64,000 bases of DNA from Pseudarthrobacter siccitolerans (GCF_001046895.1 NZ_CAQI01000042.1:124001-188000), one strand, 5' to 3'; shown: positions 1 to 7,657, counted from the first letter of the stretch. Made by a program: numbers and translations. Notes: generated from the letters alone by a model not told the origin.

Positions 1-144
1 GTCTTCGATGTCCGAGGGAGTCGTCAGTAGCCGCATGTGCACTTTGATCTCATGGCGGCCGAGGGCGGTGAGCGCTTTTTCGAGACGCTCACGTGCCTGG
101 TCCGAGTTGGGGCATTCATCGATGTGGAGCAGTTCGAGTCTCAT
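1..144 (-). CDS. Thioredoxin-fold family protein, partial (N-terminal 48 residues)
   Basis: Only the first 48 codons lie in the window and the rest runs off the left edge. The peptide opens MRLELLHIDECPN and continues as an alternating beta/alpha segment, the usual start of small thioredoxin-like proteins found near metal-resistance genes. One cysteine (Cys11, in ECPN) is visible. The ATG at 144 is preceded by an AGGGAGA Shine-Dalgarno-like run. Family assignment rests on this short stretch, so function is uncertain. It is transcribed in the same direction as the DinB-like gene upstream and may share its transcript. Confidence 0.5.
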   Translation of the reverse strand, partial: MRLELLHIDECPNSDQARERLEKALTALGRHEIKVHMRLLTTPSDIED

Positions 145-184
145 GACTTCATTCTCCCTTGCCCGGCTGGCGCTGTTGCGAGGG

Positions 185-709
185 TCATGGGCTGTTGAGG
201 TCCAGTTGCCGGGCGTGGAAGTCGAAATGTTTTGTTGGGTAGGCGTAGACCTCGTTCAGGGTCATTGACGGTTCGAAGAAGGGGTCCCATCTGTCCGGGA
301 ACGGCATTGATCTGGCCAGTGATCCGGGGCTCTCGCGTTCGAGTCTGCGGGTGATGGCGGCGATGGTTTTGTCCAGCTTGAGTCCCATCCGCCGCCTGTT
401 GTAGAAGAGGGCTGCGCTGCGGGAGCCCCAGTAGTTGATGACGTCGAACGGCCGCGTGCCTGCGTTCAGGAGGGCGGCAAAGGCCTTTCCGACGGGTTTC
501 GGCATGCGGCTGATGATGTGGACGAGCGGCAGGAGGGCGCGGACTACCATGTAGCCGAAGACCATGTGGAAGAGCAGTTCTTGGTTGGTCCATCGGGTGC
601 CGTTACTCCTGCGGCGAAGATCTGCCGGGGTGGAGGTCTCCAGCCAGGTGTTGAGGTCGGCGCGTGCGCGGCTGTAGTCGGCGAGTATTTCTGCCTTGGT
701 CGGCTGCAT
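185..709 (-). CDS. DinB/ClbS-like four-helix-bundle protein
   Basis: This 174-residue protein looks like a DinB-superfamily member. It is helical throughout, with a Trp-Thr-Asn-Gln-Glu-Leu-Leu-Phe-His segment near residue 50 and a C-terminal Lys-His-Phe-Asp-Phe-His motif, matching the spaced histidines that hold a metal in this fold. Known DinB proteins include thiol-dependent transferases and self-resistance hydrolases, and no substrate can be read from the sequence. The ATG at 709 was chosen because GGAGGA lies seven bases upstream. An in-frame start farther upstream would add 39 residues of low-complexity character. It is probably cotranscribed with the thioredoxin-like gene downstream. 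Confidence 0.6.
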   Translation of the reverse strand: MQPTKAEILADYSRARADLNTWLETSTPADLRRRSNGTRWTNQELLFHMVFGYMVVRALLPLVHIISRMPKPVGKAFAALLNAGTRPFDVINYWGSRSAALFYNRRRMGLKLDKTIAAITRRLERESPGSLARSMPFPDRWDPFFEPSMTLNEVYAYPTKHFDFHARQLDLNSP

Positions 710-969
710 GCCGCTTCCTCCGTTCAGACCGGCAGCCGATTTCGGATCGTGCTGCTCCGCTCGGGCCGGGTGTGACCTCATTATTGCCCAGGCTGCAGGC
801 GCAAAAAACTCCATCCCCCATCGCATCCAGCGAATCCTTCTCTGGCTGGACCAAGACCTTCACGGACCCGCGCCTATGAGCCGCCATCGTTGCCCGCCTC
901 ACCCTGACTTAAGTGTCATCAGGCCGCGCCTATGCGTCAGCGCTCAGTCGTCGGCTTTGCGCCGCTCAA

Positions 970-1458
970 TCAACAGGGTGTGTCGCGCCACTGGCCCGCG
1001 TAGGGGCCGTGAGACATGCGGGCGATGCGGTTCCGGCGGCCCACGATTGCGAACCCTGCCGATTCGTGGAGCCGGAGGCTTGGCTCGTTTTCGGGAAATA
1101 CGCTTGCCTGGATCGTCCAGATTCCGGCGATCTCGGTGGACTCGATGAGGGCATCCAGCAGTGCCGTGCCGATGCCCAGTCCTCGGGCTTCGGAGCTTAC
1201 GTAGACCGAGTGCTCGACCACCCCGGCGTAGGCCGGACGTGAAGAGACTGGCGAGACCGCGGCCCAGCCTACGACAGTGTTCTCATCAGTTATCGCGACA
1301 TGGCGGTGGGCGGACAGCTTCGAAGTGTCGAAGAAACTCCACTCGGGGGCCGTTGACTCAAAGGTGGCGTTGCCCGCTTCGATGCCCTCCTGGTAGAGCC
1401 GACCCACGGCGGACCAGTCCGTGGCTTCCATGCTCCTCAGAGCTACAGTCCGGGTCAC
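970..1458 (-). CDS. arsN1: GNAT acetyltransferase, ArsN1/phosphinothricin-acetyltransferase-like, with shifted C-terminus
   Basis: This 162-residue acetyl-CoA-dependent N-acetyltransferase has the GNAT acetyl-CoA loop (VSSEARGLGIGTALL, about residues 88-102) and the C-terminal LHESAGF signature of the PAT/ArsN branch. ArsN1 enzymes acetylate the amino group of arsinothricin or phosphinothricin. It starts with a GTG that overlaps the arsR stop (GTGA), so the two are translationally coupled. The reading frame ends WRDTPC-stop. Removing one AC from the ACAC at about 984-987 would restore a family-like ending TLLIERRKADD, with TGA at 944-946, so the last ten residues appear lost through a dinucleotide slip or a sequence error. 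The acetyltransferase assignment is firm; the arsenical substrate is inferred from the neighbours. Confidence 0.75.
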   Translation of the reverse strand: MTRTVALRSMEATDWSAVGRLYQEGIEAGNATFESTAPEWSFFDTSKLSAHRHVAITDENTVVGWAAVSPVSSRPAYAGVVEHSVYVSSEARGLGIGTALLDALIESTEIAGIWTIQASVFPENEPSLRLHESAGFAIVGRRNRIARMSHGPYAGQWRDTPC

Positions 1459-1808
1459 AGGCTGGTCAGGATCCCCGCGACATCATCCAGCGCGCCAGGG
1501 ACGAGGGAGTAGTAGGCCCAGGTGCCGCGCTTTTCACGGTGCAGCAGCCCGGCATCGACGAGGATTTTCAGGTGGTGGGACACAGTGGGCTGGCTGAGGT
1601 CCAGTGGTTCGGTGAGGTCACACACGCAGGTCTCGCCCGACGACGCTGATTTGATGATGGACAGCAGCCGCAGCCGGCCGGAGTCAGCCAAAGCCTTGAA
1701 GACCAGGGACTTCCGCTGCGCGTCCTCGGCACCCAGGACGGATTCCCCGGCAGGAGCACAACAGGAGGCATCCTGGGTTGCCGGTTCGAGGATTGGCAGT
1801 GAAGTCAT
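1455..1808 (-). CDS. arsR: ArsR-family arsenite-responsive repressor
   Basis: This 117-residue winged-helix repressor has the ArsR core (LADSGRLRLLSII, then the recognition helix LSQPTVSHHLKIL). Cys61 and Cys63 (ETCVCDL) form the ELCVCDL-type As(III) site at the start of the DNA-binding helix region. A further vicinal pair, Cys16-Cys17 in SCCAP, sits in the N-terminal extension and may add a thiol ligand. An imperfect inverted repeat with ATAT ends lies 17 bases upstream, consistent with autoregulation. The gene is followed by the coupled arsN1-like gene and preceded by the aquaglyceroporin gene, all on the minus strand. Confidence 0.88.
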   Translation of the reverse strand: MTSLPILEPATQDASCCAPAGESVLGAEDAQRKSLVFKALADSGRLRLLSIIKSASSGETCVCDLTEPLDLSQPTVSHHLKILVDAGLLHREKRGTWAYYSLVPGALDDVAGILTSL

Positions 1809-1825
1809 CCATCCATTATGCCCGA

Positions 1826-1845
1826 ATATCGACTTCCATCAATAT
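1826..1845. promoter_or_regulatory. Candidate ArsR operator upstream of arsR
   Basis: The 20 bases form an inverted repeat with arms ATATCGA and TCAATAT (six of seven positions pair) around a six-base spacer. The A/T-rich ATAT ends resemble known ArsR operators. The site lies just upstream of the arsR start at 1808. Binding is inferred from position and symmetry only. Confidence 0.45.
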
Positions 1846-1877
1846 GTGCAGTGCAGCTGAGTCGCGTGGCCGCGAAC

Positions 1878-2618
1878 TCAGGATCCGGCCCTGCTCGAAG
1901 GATGCGGGACAACAACATCGTCGGCCGCCTGCGGGGCCGCCGGGAACAAGAGCGCAAGGAGGCCGACACCCACGGCCGCACCAAGGAGCTGCGCCCCGAT
2001 AAAGCCGGGAGCCGAGGCGGGGCCGATGCCGGCGAAGGTGTCGCTGAAGATCCGGCCGATGGTCACGGCGGGATTGGCGAAGGAGGTCGAGGATGTAAAC
2101 CAGTAGGCCGCGCCGATATAGGCCCCCACCGCGGGAGCAGCAAGGTTTCCGCGCTTGGTGGCGGCGAGAGAGAAGATCAGCAGGAGTAGTCCGGCCGTGG
2201 CGACGACTTCGCCAAGCAAGTGCCCGGACGTGGCGCGGTCCTTGCCCGATATGGATGTACCGACCTCGAACATCGCGTTGGCCAGGACGCTGCCGCCTAT
2301 AGCCCCCAGGGTCTGCGCCACGACATAAATGCCAAACTCGGCCAGGGTAAGTCCTGTGCGGCTGCGCCTGCCCAGAAACCAGTCAACCAGCGAAACCACG
2401 GGGTTGAAATGTGCGCCGCTGACCGGACCGAAGACCAGGATGAGCACCATCAGGCCCAGCACGGTCGCCGTGCTGTTCTGCAGCAACTGCAGTCCCACAT
2501 CGCTCGGGGACAGCTGCTGGGCAGCGATGCCCGAGCCAACGACGATGGCAACAAGCAGGCAGGTGCCGAGCAACTCGGCGACGGCGCGACGCCACAAGGG
2601 CGGCTGGTGTGAAGTCAT
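1878..2618 (-). CDS. aqpS: Aquaglyceroporin (MIP family), AqpS-like arsenite channel
   Basis: This 246-residue channel protein has six membrane helices and two MIP half-helix motifs: HFNPVVS near residue 71 (NPV instead of the first NPA) and FANPAVT near residue 180. MIP channels next to arsC pass uncharged As(OH)3 down its gradient. In Sinorhizobium the AqpS/ArsC pair replaces an active pump. Here it is flanked by arsR genes and no ArsB or Acr3 gene lies in the window, so the same arrangement is inferred. It diverges from the ArsR-ArsC fusion gene, and the 45-base gap holds a GTTCA/TGAAC inverted repeat. Confidence 0.85.
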   Translation of the reverse strand: MTSHQPPLWRRAVAELLGTCLLVAIVVGSGIAAQQLSPSDVGLQLLQNSTATVLGLMVLILVFGPVSGAHFNPVVSLVDWFLGRRSRTGLTLAEFGIYVVAQTLGAIGGSVLANAMFEVGTSISGKDRATSGHLLGEVVATAGLLLLIFSLAATKRGNLAAPAVGAYIGAAYWFTSSTSFANPAVTIGRIFSDTFAGIGPASAPGFIGAQLLGAAVGVGLLALLFPAAPQAADDVVVPHPSSRAGS

Positions 2619-2643
2619 AAGAACAGCTTGACGGAATAAATTA

Positions 2644-2661
2644 GTTCAGTCAAAATTGAAC
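2644..2661. promoter_or_regulatory. Candidate ArsR-type operator in the aqpS / fusion-gene divergent promoter
   Basis: GTTCA and TGAAC form a perfect five-base inverted repeat separated by eight A/T-rich bases. It ends two bases before the ATG of the ArsR-ArsC fusion gene and lies 26 bases upstream of the aquaglyceroporin start. A repressor bound here would block both directions. The likeliest occupant is the fusion protein itself, by inference. Confidence 0.4.
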
Positions 2662-2663
2662 CA

Positions 2664-3338
2664 ATGAAAACTGAGCGAATTGAGGGATTCCAGGCGAGGG
2701 TTGCGAAGCACGCCGCCCTCGCCGATCCTGCCCGACTGCGGATCGTCGACCTGCTGACCCTCGGGGACTACACGCCGACGGAACTGCAGGCCGAGCTTGG
2801 CATCCCGTCAAACCTGCTCTCCCACCACCTGCGCGCACTGGAAACAGCAGGCCTGGCCACACGCCACCGATCGGAAGCGGACAAGCGGCGCAGTTATGTC
2901 CGACTCGCCCCCGGCGCACTATACGGACTGGCACCCGGGAGTGAACACGCCGTGCGCCGCGTCCTGTTCATCTGTACGCGCAACAGTGCCCGGTCTCAGC
3001 TGGCCACCGCCCTATGGCGGCAGGCCAGCAGCATTCCCTCAATATCGGCCGGCACCCACCCCGCTGACCGCATCGCCCAAGGGGCCCTCGATGTCGCTCA
3101 TCACCATGGCATCACTATCGAAAATGTCAGCCCACGCCAACTGGGTGACGTGGCAGCTGAGGAGGACTTCATCGTCACCGTCTGCGACAACGCCCACGAG
3201 GAACTGACCAGCGCCGGTGGAATCCACTGGTCCGTACCGGATCCCCTCCGACTCAACACCGAGGATGCCTTCGAGCGCGCCTTTGATGACATTTCACGCC
3301 GCGTCAACGACCTTGCGCCACGCCTGCACGTCGCTTAG
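2664..3338 (+). CDS. ArsR repressor-arsenate reductase fusion protein
   Basis: This 224-residue protein has two domains. Residues 1-95 form an ArsR-type winged helix (LADPARLRIVDLL; recognition segment PSNLLSHHLRALETAGL) without the CxC metal site. Residues 99-224 are a low-molecular-weight phosphatase/ArsC fold with P-loop CTRNSARS (Cys104-X5-Arg110). Similar fusions occur in actinobacterial ars loci. The architecture suggests one polypeptide that both senses or binds oxyanion and acts on DNA. It is the first gene rightward of the divergent promoter and precedes a stand-alone arsC. The usual downstream thiols of thioredoxin-coupled ArsC are reduced to one Cys (TVCDNAH), which fits mycothiol-type chemistry. 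Confidence 0.82.
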   Translation: MKTERIEGFQARVAKHAALADPARLRIVDLLTLGDYTPTELQAELGIPSNLLSHHLRALETAGLATRHRSEADKRRSYVRLAPGALYGLAPGSEHAVRRVLFICTRNSARSQLATALWRQASSIPSISAGTHPADRIAQGALDVAHHHGITIENVSPRQLGDVAAEEDFIVTVCDNAHEELTSAGGIHWSVPDPLRLNTEDAFERAFDDISRRVNDLAPRLHVA

Positions 3339-3381
3339 GACCGACCCAACCACCGCCAACCAAGACTCGCCCGCACCCCCC

Positions 3382-3445
3382 ATCAAATATTGACAATCAT
3401 CAATGTATAGGGAAATACTCCATACATCGACGAACATCAATATCC
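3382..3445 (+). promoter_or_regulatory. ars operon promoter with repeated ATCAA/TTGAT half-sites
   Basis: The region is A/T-rich compared with its surroundings. It contains TTGACA (3390-3395) as a possible -35, and several ATCAA or TTGA half-sites facing each other, including TCAAATATTGA and ATCAATAT. This is the pattern of ArsR-bound promoters. It lies 64-127 bases upstream of the GTG start of arsC at 3509 and probably drives arsC through the last arsC at 7657. The exact -10 is not clear. Confidence 0.45.
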
Positions 3446-3508
3446 GAGATTGGTGTGGCCGTGGGCGAAGCCACCCGAACTCAACACACCAACAACCAGG
3501 AGAATCCC

Positions 3509-3931
3509 GTGAGCACCGAAACCACCAAGAAGCCCTCCGTGCTTTTCGTCTGCGTCCACAACGCCGGCCGGTCCCAGATGGCAGCAGCGTTCCTCAGCAC
3601 CCTTGCCAAGGGCGAGATCGAGGTCCGCTCCGCCGGTTCTCAGCCGGCAGACAAGGTCAACCCGGCCGCCGTTGAAGCAATGGCCGAACTCGGCATCGAC
3701 ATGTCCGCCGAAATCCCCAAGGTCCTGACCACGGAGGCGGTCAAAGAATCCGACGTGGTCATTACGATGGGCTGCGGGGACGAGTGCCCTTACTTTCCGG
3801 GCAAGCGGTACGAGGACTGGGTCCTGGAGGACCCTGCCGGCCAGGGCGTGGACGCCGTCCGGCCCATCCGCGATGAGATCAAGACCCGTATCGAGGGCCT
3901 GATCGACTCCCTCATCCCGGCCGCCAAGTAG
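3509..3931 (+). CDS. arsC: Arsenate reductase ArsC (LMW-phosphatase type)
   Basis: This 140-residue cytoplasmic enzyme reduces As(V) to As(III). The P-loop is CVHNAGRS (Cys15, Arg21). The block [18 protein letters not shown], near residue 93, supplies the further cysteines and aromatic residues typical of actinobacterial ArsC. The GTG at 3509 was chosen because AGGAGA lies just upstream; a longer in-frame reading would add 18 residues from the promoter. It is followed after 26 bases by a thioredoxin reductase gene, which points to a thioredoxin- or mycothiol-linked reduction cycle. Confidence 0.9.
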   Translation: MSTETTKKPSVLFVCVHNAGRSQMAAAFLSTLAKGEIEVRSAGSQPADKVNPAAVEAMAELGIDMSAEIPKVLTTEAVKESDVVITMGCGDECPYFPGKRYEDWVLEDPAGQGVDAVRPIRDEIKTRIEGLIDSLIPAAK

Positions 3932-3957
3932 CCCCGAACCCTGCGAGGAACACGCCC

Positions 3958-4935
3958 ATGAGCAACGAACAGCTGATCATTATCGGGTCCGGCCCCGCCG
4001 GTTACACCGCCGCCATCTACGCCGCACGCGCCGGCCTGGCACCGCTCGTGCTGGCCGGCTCGGTCACCGCCGGCGGGGCCCTGATGAACACCACCGAGGT
4101 GGAAAACTTCCCCGGCTTCCCCGGCGGGATCCAGGGCCCGGAGCTGATGGACGGGCTGCAGGAACAGGCCGAGAAGTTCGGCGCGAAGGTCGTGTTCGAT
4201 GACGTTACGGAAGTCCAGCTTTCCGGGCACTTGAAGACGGTGGTCACCGGAGCCGGCGAAACCCATCAGGCCCCGGCGGTCATCCTGGCCACCGGCTCGG
4301 CCTACAAGGAACTCGGGCTGCCCGAGGAGAAAAAGCTCAGCGGCCACGGCGTCTCCTGGTGTGCCACGTGCGACGGCTTCTTCTTCCGCGAACAGGACAT
4401 CATCGTGGTGGGCGGCGGTGACTCCGCCATGGAGGAAGCGACGTTCCTGACCCGCTTCGGCAAGTCCGTCACCGTCGTGGTCCGCAAGGAGGAACTGCGT
4501 GCCTCCCGCATCATGGCCCAGCGGGCCAAGGACAACCCCAAGATCAGCTTCGCGTGGAACTCCGCCATCACCGCCATCCACGGCGACGCCAAGGTCACCG
4601 GCGTCACCCTCACGGACACCCGCACCGGCGAAACCCGTGAGCACGCAGCCACGGGCATCTTCGTCGCCATCGGGCACCTGCCCCGCACCGAGCTGGTCGC
4701 CGGCCAGGTCGACCTGGACGCCGAGGGCTACATCAAGGTCGACTCACCGACCACGTGCACCAACCTCCCCGGCGTCTTCGCCTGCGGCGACGCCGTGGAC
4801 CACCGCTACCGCCAGGCCATCACCGCCGCCGGCACTGGCTGCGCTGCGGCCCTGGACGCCGAACGCTACCTGGCCGCACTGGAGGACGCGGACAGCATCG
4901 CCACTGCACTGGTCGAAGAACCGACCCACGCCTGA
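3958..4935 (+). CDS. trxB: Thioredoxin reductase-like flavoprotein
   Basis: This 325-residue enzyme has the class II thioredoxin-disulfide reductase layout: FAD Rossmann motif GSGPAG at residues 10-15, redox pair CATC at 135-138, NADPH motif GGGDSA near 153, and the C-terminal FAD contact ACGDAVD near 276. It transfers NADPH electrons to a disulfide partner. In this ars operon the natural partners are the ArsC enzymes or the cysteine peptide encoded just downstream. No thioredoxin gene is next to it, so the electron carrier must come from elsewhere or be an unusual one. Confidence 0.9.
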   Translation: MSNEQLIIIGSGPAGYTAAIYAARAGLAPLVLAGSVTAGGALMNTTEVENFPGFPGGIQGPELMDGLQEQAEKFGAKVVFDDVTEVQLSGHLKTVVTGAGETHQAPAVILATGSAYKELGLPEEKKLSGHGVSWCATCDGFFFREQDIIVVGGGDSAMEEATFLTRFGKSVTVVVRKEELRASRIMAQRAKDNPKISFAWNSAITAIHGDAKVTGVTLTDTRTGETREHAATGIFVAIGHLPRTELVAGQVDLDAEGYIKVDSPTTCTNLPGVFACGDAVDHRYRQAITAAGTGCAAALDAERYLAALEDADSIATALVEEPTHA

Positions 4936-4964
4936 CCAGCTGATAAGGGGAGGGGGTGAACTGG

Positions 4965-5027
4965 ATGGACACCGGATGCTGCACCGACACGGGCTGCTGC
5001 GAAGAGGACGATCCGGACTGCTGCTAA
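4965..5027 (+). CDS. Tiny acidic triple-CC peptide in the ars operon (20 residues)
   Basis: The reading frame MDTGCCTDTGCCEEDDPDCC is complete and ends in TAA. It has three vicinal cysteine pairs at regular spacing (residues 5-6, 11-12, 19-20) and six acidic residues. GGGGTG lies six bases ahead of the ATG. An in-frame GTG at 4956 would add three residues. It sits 29 bases after the thioredoxin reductase gene and 90 bases before the flavoprotein gene, in the same direction. Vicinal dithiols bind As(III) tightly, so a buffer, chaperone or sensor role is possible. This is inference; I know of no named family. Chance occurrence of three CC pairs in so short a frame is unlikely. Confidence 0.6.
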   Translation: MDTGCCTDTGCCEEDDPDCC

Positions 5028-5041
5028 GCAGCACCGCCCTG

Positions 5042-5072
5042 GCCTGCCGGACCCCGCATGGGCCCGGCAGGC
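5042..5072 (+). other. GC-rich hairpin between the CC peptide and the ArsO-like gene
   Basis: GCCTGCCGG (5042-5050) pairs perfectly with CCGGCAGGC (5064-5072), and CCC/GGG can pair inside the loop. No T-run follows, so it is not a classical intrinsic terminator. It may be an mRNA-processing or stability element that sets the peptide-coding part apart from the downstream cistrons. Confidence 0.45.
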
Positions 5073-5117
5073 ACTCGACCCGAACCGCCACACCGCCGAA
5101 GAAAGTAAGAGAACAGC

Positions 5118-6500
5118 ATGGAATCAGCGAAGAACCTTCCCATCGCCATCATCGGTGCAGGCCCGGTAGGCCTGTCCGCCGCCGCGCATCTGCTCGAACG
5201 CGGACTGGAACCGGTGATCCTCGAAGCAGGTCCTGCCGCAGCGGCTGCCATCGAACAATGGCGGCACATCCGGCTGTTCTCCCCGTGGCGGTTCAACCTC
5301 GACGCCGCTGCTGTCCGCCTGCTTGAGTCCACCGGCTGGGAATCACCCCGCCCCACGGCCCTGCCGTACGGTGGAGAACTCATCGACAACTACCTCGCTC
5401 CCTTGGCAGCAACCCCGGAGATCGACTCGCGGCTGCACACCAGGGCCCGGGTCATCGCCGTGACCCGGCAGGGCCTGGACAAAACCCACGTCGGGGACCG
5501 GGACACCACCCCCTTCGTTGTCCGCGTCGAACACGACGGCGCAGAAGTCCGCGACCACACCGTCGCAGCCGTCATCGACGCCTCCGGGACCTGGTCCACC
5601 CGAAACCCGCTCGGCATCTCCGGCCTGCCCGCCTTCGGTGAAACGACGGCCACAGACAGGATCTCCTCACCACTGCCCGATGTCACCGGCCGTGACCGCG
5701 CATCCTTTGCCGGCCGTCGCGTCCTCGTCGTTGGGGCCGGACATTCGGCTGCGAACACCTTGATCAATCTCTCGGAGCTGGCCAAGGACGAACCAAGAAC
5801 GACGATCCTGTGGGCCGTCCGCGGGGCCAGCCCGGAGAAGGTTTACGGCGGCGGGGACGCCGACGGGCTGCCCGCCCGAGGCCAGCTCGGATCACGGCTG
5901 CGGCGACTGGTCGAGGCCGGCACGATCGAGCTGCACACCGGGTTCGGGATCGCGTCCATGAAAACGCTCGACTCCGGCGTGAGTGTCGAAGCCGCTGACG
6001 GACGCACCATCGAGGCCGACGTGATCGTGCCCTGCACCGGATTCCGGCCCGACCTGGAGATCCTGCGCGAACTCCGCCTGAACCTCGACCCTGCCGTCGA
6101 AGCGCCCGTCGAACTCGGCCCGCTGATCGACCCCGAATTCCACTCCTGCGGCACAGTCCCACCACACGGAGCCAAACTCCTCGCCCACCCGGAGAAAGAC
6201 TTCTACATCGTCGGCATGAAGTCCTACGGCCGCGCCCCCACCTTCCTCCTGGCCACCGGCTACGAGCAGGTCCGGTCTGTTGCAGCAGCCCTTGCCGGCG
6301 ACCACACCGCCGCCGACACCGTATACCTCCAATTGCCCGAGACCGGGGTCTGCTCCACCGACCCCGGCACCAGCTGCGACGTCCCCACAGCCACTGAGCC
6401 GAAAGACACTGGCTCCTCAAGTTCCTGCTGCGCGGCTCCAGAACCCGTACTGATCGGCATCCCCACCGGGCTGGCCCACGGCCGCTCCGGCCAAAACTGA
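5118..6500 (+). CDS. arsO: ArsO-like FAD-dependent oxidoreductase with CC tail
   Basis: This 460-residue flavoprotein has two dinucleotide folds: IIGAGPVGLSAAAHL at about residues 10-24 (FAD) and VVGAGHSAANTLINL near residue 200 (NAD(P)H). A CTGFRPD motif lies near residue 308. This layout matches the flavin monooxygenase-like ArsO proteins of ars operons, whose exact reaction remains poorly defined. The last 50 residues form a low-complexity tail with STDPGTSCD and SSSSCCAAPE, which adds a vicinal Cys pair like those in the small peptide and in ArsR. RBS-like AAGAAAGTAAGAGAA precedes the ATG. The oxidoreductase call is firm; the ArsO function is inferred from context. Confidence 0.78.
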   Translation: MESAKNLPIAIIGAGPVGLSAAAHLLERGLEPVILEAGPAAAAAIEQWRHIRLFSPWRFNLDAAAVRLLESTGWESPRPTALPYGGELIDNYLAPLAATPEIDSRLHTRARVIAVTRQGLDKTHVGDRDTTPFVVRVEHDGAEVRDHTVAAVIDASGTWSTRNPLGISGLPAFGETTATDRISSPLPDVTGRDRASFAGRRVLVVGAGHSAANTLINLSELAKDEPRTTILWAVRGASPEKVYGGGDADGLPARGQLGSRLRRLVEAGTIELHTGFGIASMKTLDSGVSVEAADGRTIEADVIVPCTGFRPDLEILRELRLNLDPAVEAPVELGPLIDPEFHSCGTVPPHGAKLLAHPEKDFYIVGMKSYGRAPTFLLATGYEQVRSVAAALAGDHTAADTVYLQLPETGVCSTDPGTSCDVPTATEPKDTGSSSSCCAAPEPVLIGIPTGLAHGRSGQN

Positions 6501-6552
6501 CAACCCCCACCACGCACACCACGAGCCGGCCCGACCCAAAGGGAGTACTGCC

Positions 6553-7206
6553 ATGACCGAACCTCAGGAAACGACGCTGGGACTGCAGGACAACACCGAA
6601 GTACTGCACCGGATCAGCAACCGCCTCTCCGACCGTTTCGCCGGGACCTTCGCCGCCGAAACCGTTGAACGCTACGTCTTCGAGTCCTACACCGCCTTGG
6701 CCCGGACAGCGAAGATCAGTGCCTACCTGCCCGCCACCACCGAGCACTTCGCCAACGACCGGCTAGCGGCGCTGGCCAAGTCCAAGGGATCCATCGTCTC
6801 TGAAATCCCGGAAGTCCTCTTTGTCTGTGTCCAGAATGCCGGCCGTTCCCAGATGGCCGCCGCCCTGCTCAACGTCGAAGCCAAAGGCAGGATCCGGGTC
6901 CGCTCCGCCGGGTCCATGCCAGCATCCGAACTGGACCCCGCGGTCCTCGCGGTGATGTCCGAAATGGGCCTTGACTTAAGCAAGGACTACCCCAAACCGC
7001 TCACAGACGACGTCGTGCGCGCTTCGGACGTGGTCATCACCATGGGGTGCGGGGATTCCTGCCCCATCTACCCCGGCAAGCACTACGAAGACTGGGATCT
7101 CGCGGACCCCGCAGGACAGTCGCTGGACACAGTCCGGACCATCCGCGACGAAATCCACGCCCGCATCAAAACCCTCGTCGGATCCCTCCTCAGCATCGCC
7201 GACTAG
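6553..7206 (+). CDS. arsC: Arsenate reductase ArsC with N-terminal three-helix domain
   Basis: This 217-residue protein has an N-terminal helical domain (about residues 1-78) common in actinobacterial ArsC/phosphatase proteins. An ArsC domain follows, with P-loop CVQNAGRS (Cys92, Arg98) and the block MGCGDSCPIYPGKHYEDW. The second half closely resembles the shorter ArsC at 3509-3931, which suggests duplication within the operon followed by domain gain or loss. GGGAGT precedes the ATG. It is followed after 28 bases by another arsC-like gene. Confidence 0.88.
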   Translation: MTEPQETTLGLQDNTEVLHRISNRLSDRFAGTFAAETVERYVFESYTALARTAKISAYLPATTEHFANDRLAALAKSKGSIVSEIPEVLFVCVQNAGRSQMAAALLNVEAKGRIRVRSAGSMPASELDPAVLAVMSEMGLDLSKDYPKPLTDDVVRASDVVITMGCGDSCPIYPGKHYEDWDLADPAGQSLDTVRTIRDEIHARIKTLVGSLLSIAD

Positions 7207-7234
7207 AAACAGAAAAGAAAGAAGAAGCCCAAGC

Positions 7235-7657
7235 ATGAACGAATCAACCAAGAAGCCCGCCGTTCTGTTCGTCTGCAGCAAGAACGGTGGAAAATCCCAA
7301 CTGGCCGCCGGGCTCATGCGCGAACTCGCCGGCGACGCCGTAACGGTCCATTCCGCCGGGACCAAACCTGGGCCCGCCCTGAACGCCCAGGCTGTAGAGT
7401 CCCTGGCTGAGCTCGGAATCGACACCGGCGGCGAGTACCCCAAACCGGTCATGGACGAAGTACTCAACGCCGTCGACGTCGTCGTGATCCTGGGCACCGA
7501 AGCCAAACTCGAACCCCGAGGTACCGCACAATTCGAAATCTGGGAAACCGACGAACCGTCGGTCCGCGGCATCGAAGGCATGGAACGCATGCGCCTGGTC
7601 CGCGACGACATCAAAGAACGAGTCCAAGACCTCTACACCCAACTCGTTCGGAACTAG
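7235..7657 (+). CDS. arsC1: Arsenate-mycothiol transferase (ArsC1-like)
   Basis: This 140-residue LMW-phosphatase-fold protein has P-loop CSKNGGKS (Cys14, Lys20). Lys in place of the usual Arg, the VVILGTEAKLEP segment and the closing GMERMRLVRDDI match Corynebacterium glutamicum ArsC1-type enzymes as I remember them. Those enzymes join arsenate to mycothiol so that mycoredoxin can release As(III). It is the last gene of the rightward ars operon and the fourth reductase-like domain in it. The substitution is family-typical rather than a broken site. Confidence 0.85.
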   Translation: MNESTKKPAVLFVCSKNGGKSQLAAGLMRELAGDAVTVHSAGTKPGPALNAQAVESLAELGIDTGGEYPKPVMDEVLNAVDVVVILGTEAKLEPRGTAQFEIWETDEPSVRGIEGMERMRLVRDDIKERVQDLYTQLVRN

